Of a stretch of DNA of 58,170 nt, positions 57,616 through 58,170 are shown piece after piece. The translations under genes were made by a program, and so were the position numbers. Source of the stretch: Rhizobiaceae bacterium (GTDB lineage: Bacteria > Pseudomonadota > Alphaproteobacteria > Rhizobiales > Rhizobiaceae). The DNA lies in the NCBI GenBank assembly GCA_019635715.1, contig JAHBYY010000020.1:1-58170 (forward strand), written 5' to 3'. Under the pieces are notes generated by a model. It did no database searches. It was not told the DNA's origin and saw nothing but the letters and a program-made list of their open reading frames with translations. The number at the start of each line of letters is the position of its first letter. Positions within the stretch are counted from its first letter, which is position 1.

Positions 57616-58170
57616 TCAGGCTGCCTGGCTCTCGATGCGCGGCCGCAGGAAGGACAGCCCGTTGGCGTCGAAGATGTGCAGGTTCGCGGGCTCGGCGGTG
57701 AAGCGCATCGTCGCACCGCGCTTCACCTCCGCGAAACCGGGCATCTTGGCGACCACCGGTTCGTTGGCGCGGCCGATGTCGAGATAGACCAACTGGACCT
57801 CGCCGAGCTGCTCGACATAGTCGACCACGCCCTCGAACAGGAAATCGTCGCCCGTCGCCACCACAAGGTCTTCCGGCCTGACCCCGAAACTGATCTTGCT
57901 GCTGGTGGCGTTGACCGGCGTCGAGATCGGCACGCCGATCTTGCGACCGAGCAGATCGATGGTCGTCGGCATGGCCGGCTTCTCGATGGTCGCCGGCAGG
58001 ATGTTCATGGCCGGCGAGCCGATGAACTGCGCGACGAACAGATTGCCGGGACGCTTGTAGAGCTCCATCGGCGACCCGACCTGCTCGATGCGGCCGTCCT
58101 TGAGCACGACGATGCGGTCGGCCAGCGTCATCGCCTCGACCTGGTCGTGGGTGACGTAGATCATCGTCGT
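57616..58170 (-). CDS. CUT1 sugar importer ATP-binding protein, C-terminal part (cut by window edge)
   Basis: Only the last 184 residues are in the window. The first visible segment is the H-loop region ([17 protein letters not shown]), followed by the end of the ABC domain ([20 protein letters not shown]) and a MalK/UgpC-type C-terminal TOBE domain ([44 protein letters not shown]). Walker motifs lie beyond 58170. It is a second, different CUT1 ATPase from the one at 47056. Its own transporter genes should continue to the right. Confidence 0.92.
   Translation of the reverse strand, partial: TTMIYVTHDQVEAMTLADRIVVLKDGRIEQVGSPMELYKRPGNLFVAQFIGSPAMNILPATIEKPAMPTTIDLLGRKIGVPISTPVNATSSKISFGVRPEDLVVATGDDFLFEGVVDYVEQLGEVQLVYLDIGRANEPVVAKMPGFAEVKRGATMRFTAEPANLHIFDANGLSFLRPRIESQAA

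Overview
The window is GC-rich, densely coded chromosomal DNA. It most likely comes from a plant- or soil-associated alphaproteobacterium of the order Hyphomicrobiales (Mesorhizobium/Aminobacter/Phyllobacteriaceae type). This rests on the ureD-ureA-DUF1272-ureB order, NodF/NodE-like lipid genes, a BigR/SqrR-type sulfide module, C-loop small-RNA architecture and several palindromic intergenic repeats. The assignment is an inference; no rRNA or tRNA gene was seen.

Layout. (1) 1-4869: urease genes on the minus strand (ureD, ureA, a DUF1272 protein, ureB, then ureC running off the left edge). Two opposite-strand genes (a diheme cytochrome c and an exported hypothetical) separate ureB from ureC. 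(2) 5087-7961: a small Tat-type exported protein, a NodF-like acyl carrier protein plus NodE-like ketosynthase pair, and a Nu-class-like glutathione transferase. (3) 7969-19725: a D-apiose catabolic locus with a ribose-type ABC importer and its DUF2291 lipoprotein, apiose dehydrogenase, apionate oxidoisomerase, 3-oxo-isoapionate kinase and a RuBisCO-like protein. It also has a GntR regulator, an aldehyde dehydrogenase, and three copies of a shared operator-like sequence beginning TGGTAT. The known lactonase step is not encoded here. (4) 19751-21824: a sulfide/persulfide module of Blh-type metallo-hydrolase, BigR/SqrR repressor and a YeeE/YedE pair. (5) 22114-28844: M20 peptidase, lipid kinase, a candidate two-hairpin small RNA, polA with a degenerate proofreading site, a LysE-type exporter and a Zur-like regulator.

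(6) 29081-42059 is the most unusual part. It holds a Tat-exported caspase-like protease, a Cys-rich exported protein overlapping a single-span membrane protein, a WD40-caspase protein and a MEMO-CapA fusion. A MORN-repeat exported protein and two divergently transcribed exported serine proteases (V8-like and trypsin-like) complete it. Nearly every product carries an export signal, which suggests an envelope-located proteolytic or surveillance module that I cannot match to a described system.

(7) 42118-52960: a LacI-controlled carbohydrate locus with CUT1 ABC importer, sugar isomerase/epimerase, oxidoreductase, aldo-keto reductase and GH43 glycosidase. Two copies of an 18-bp palindrome sit between the binding-protein gene and lacI. 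(8) 53068-58170: ureohydrolase with an altered metal ligand, 6-phosphogluconate dehydrogenase, a membrane adenylate/guanylate cyclase, and the C-terminal part of another CUT1 ATPase cut by the right edge.

The two sugar loci (apiose and GH43/xyloside-like) fit growth on plant cell-wall material. Intergenic regions carry at least four kinds of inverted repeat. One of them, with 47-bp perfect arms, occurs twice and overlaps the presumed start of the MEMO-CapA gene.
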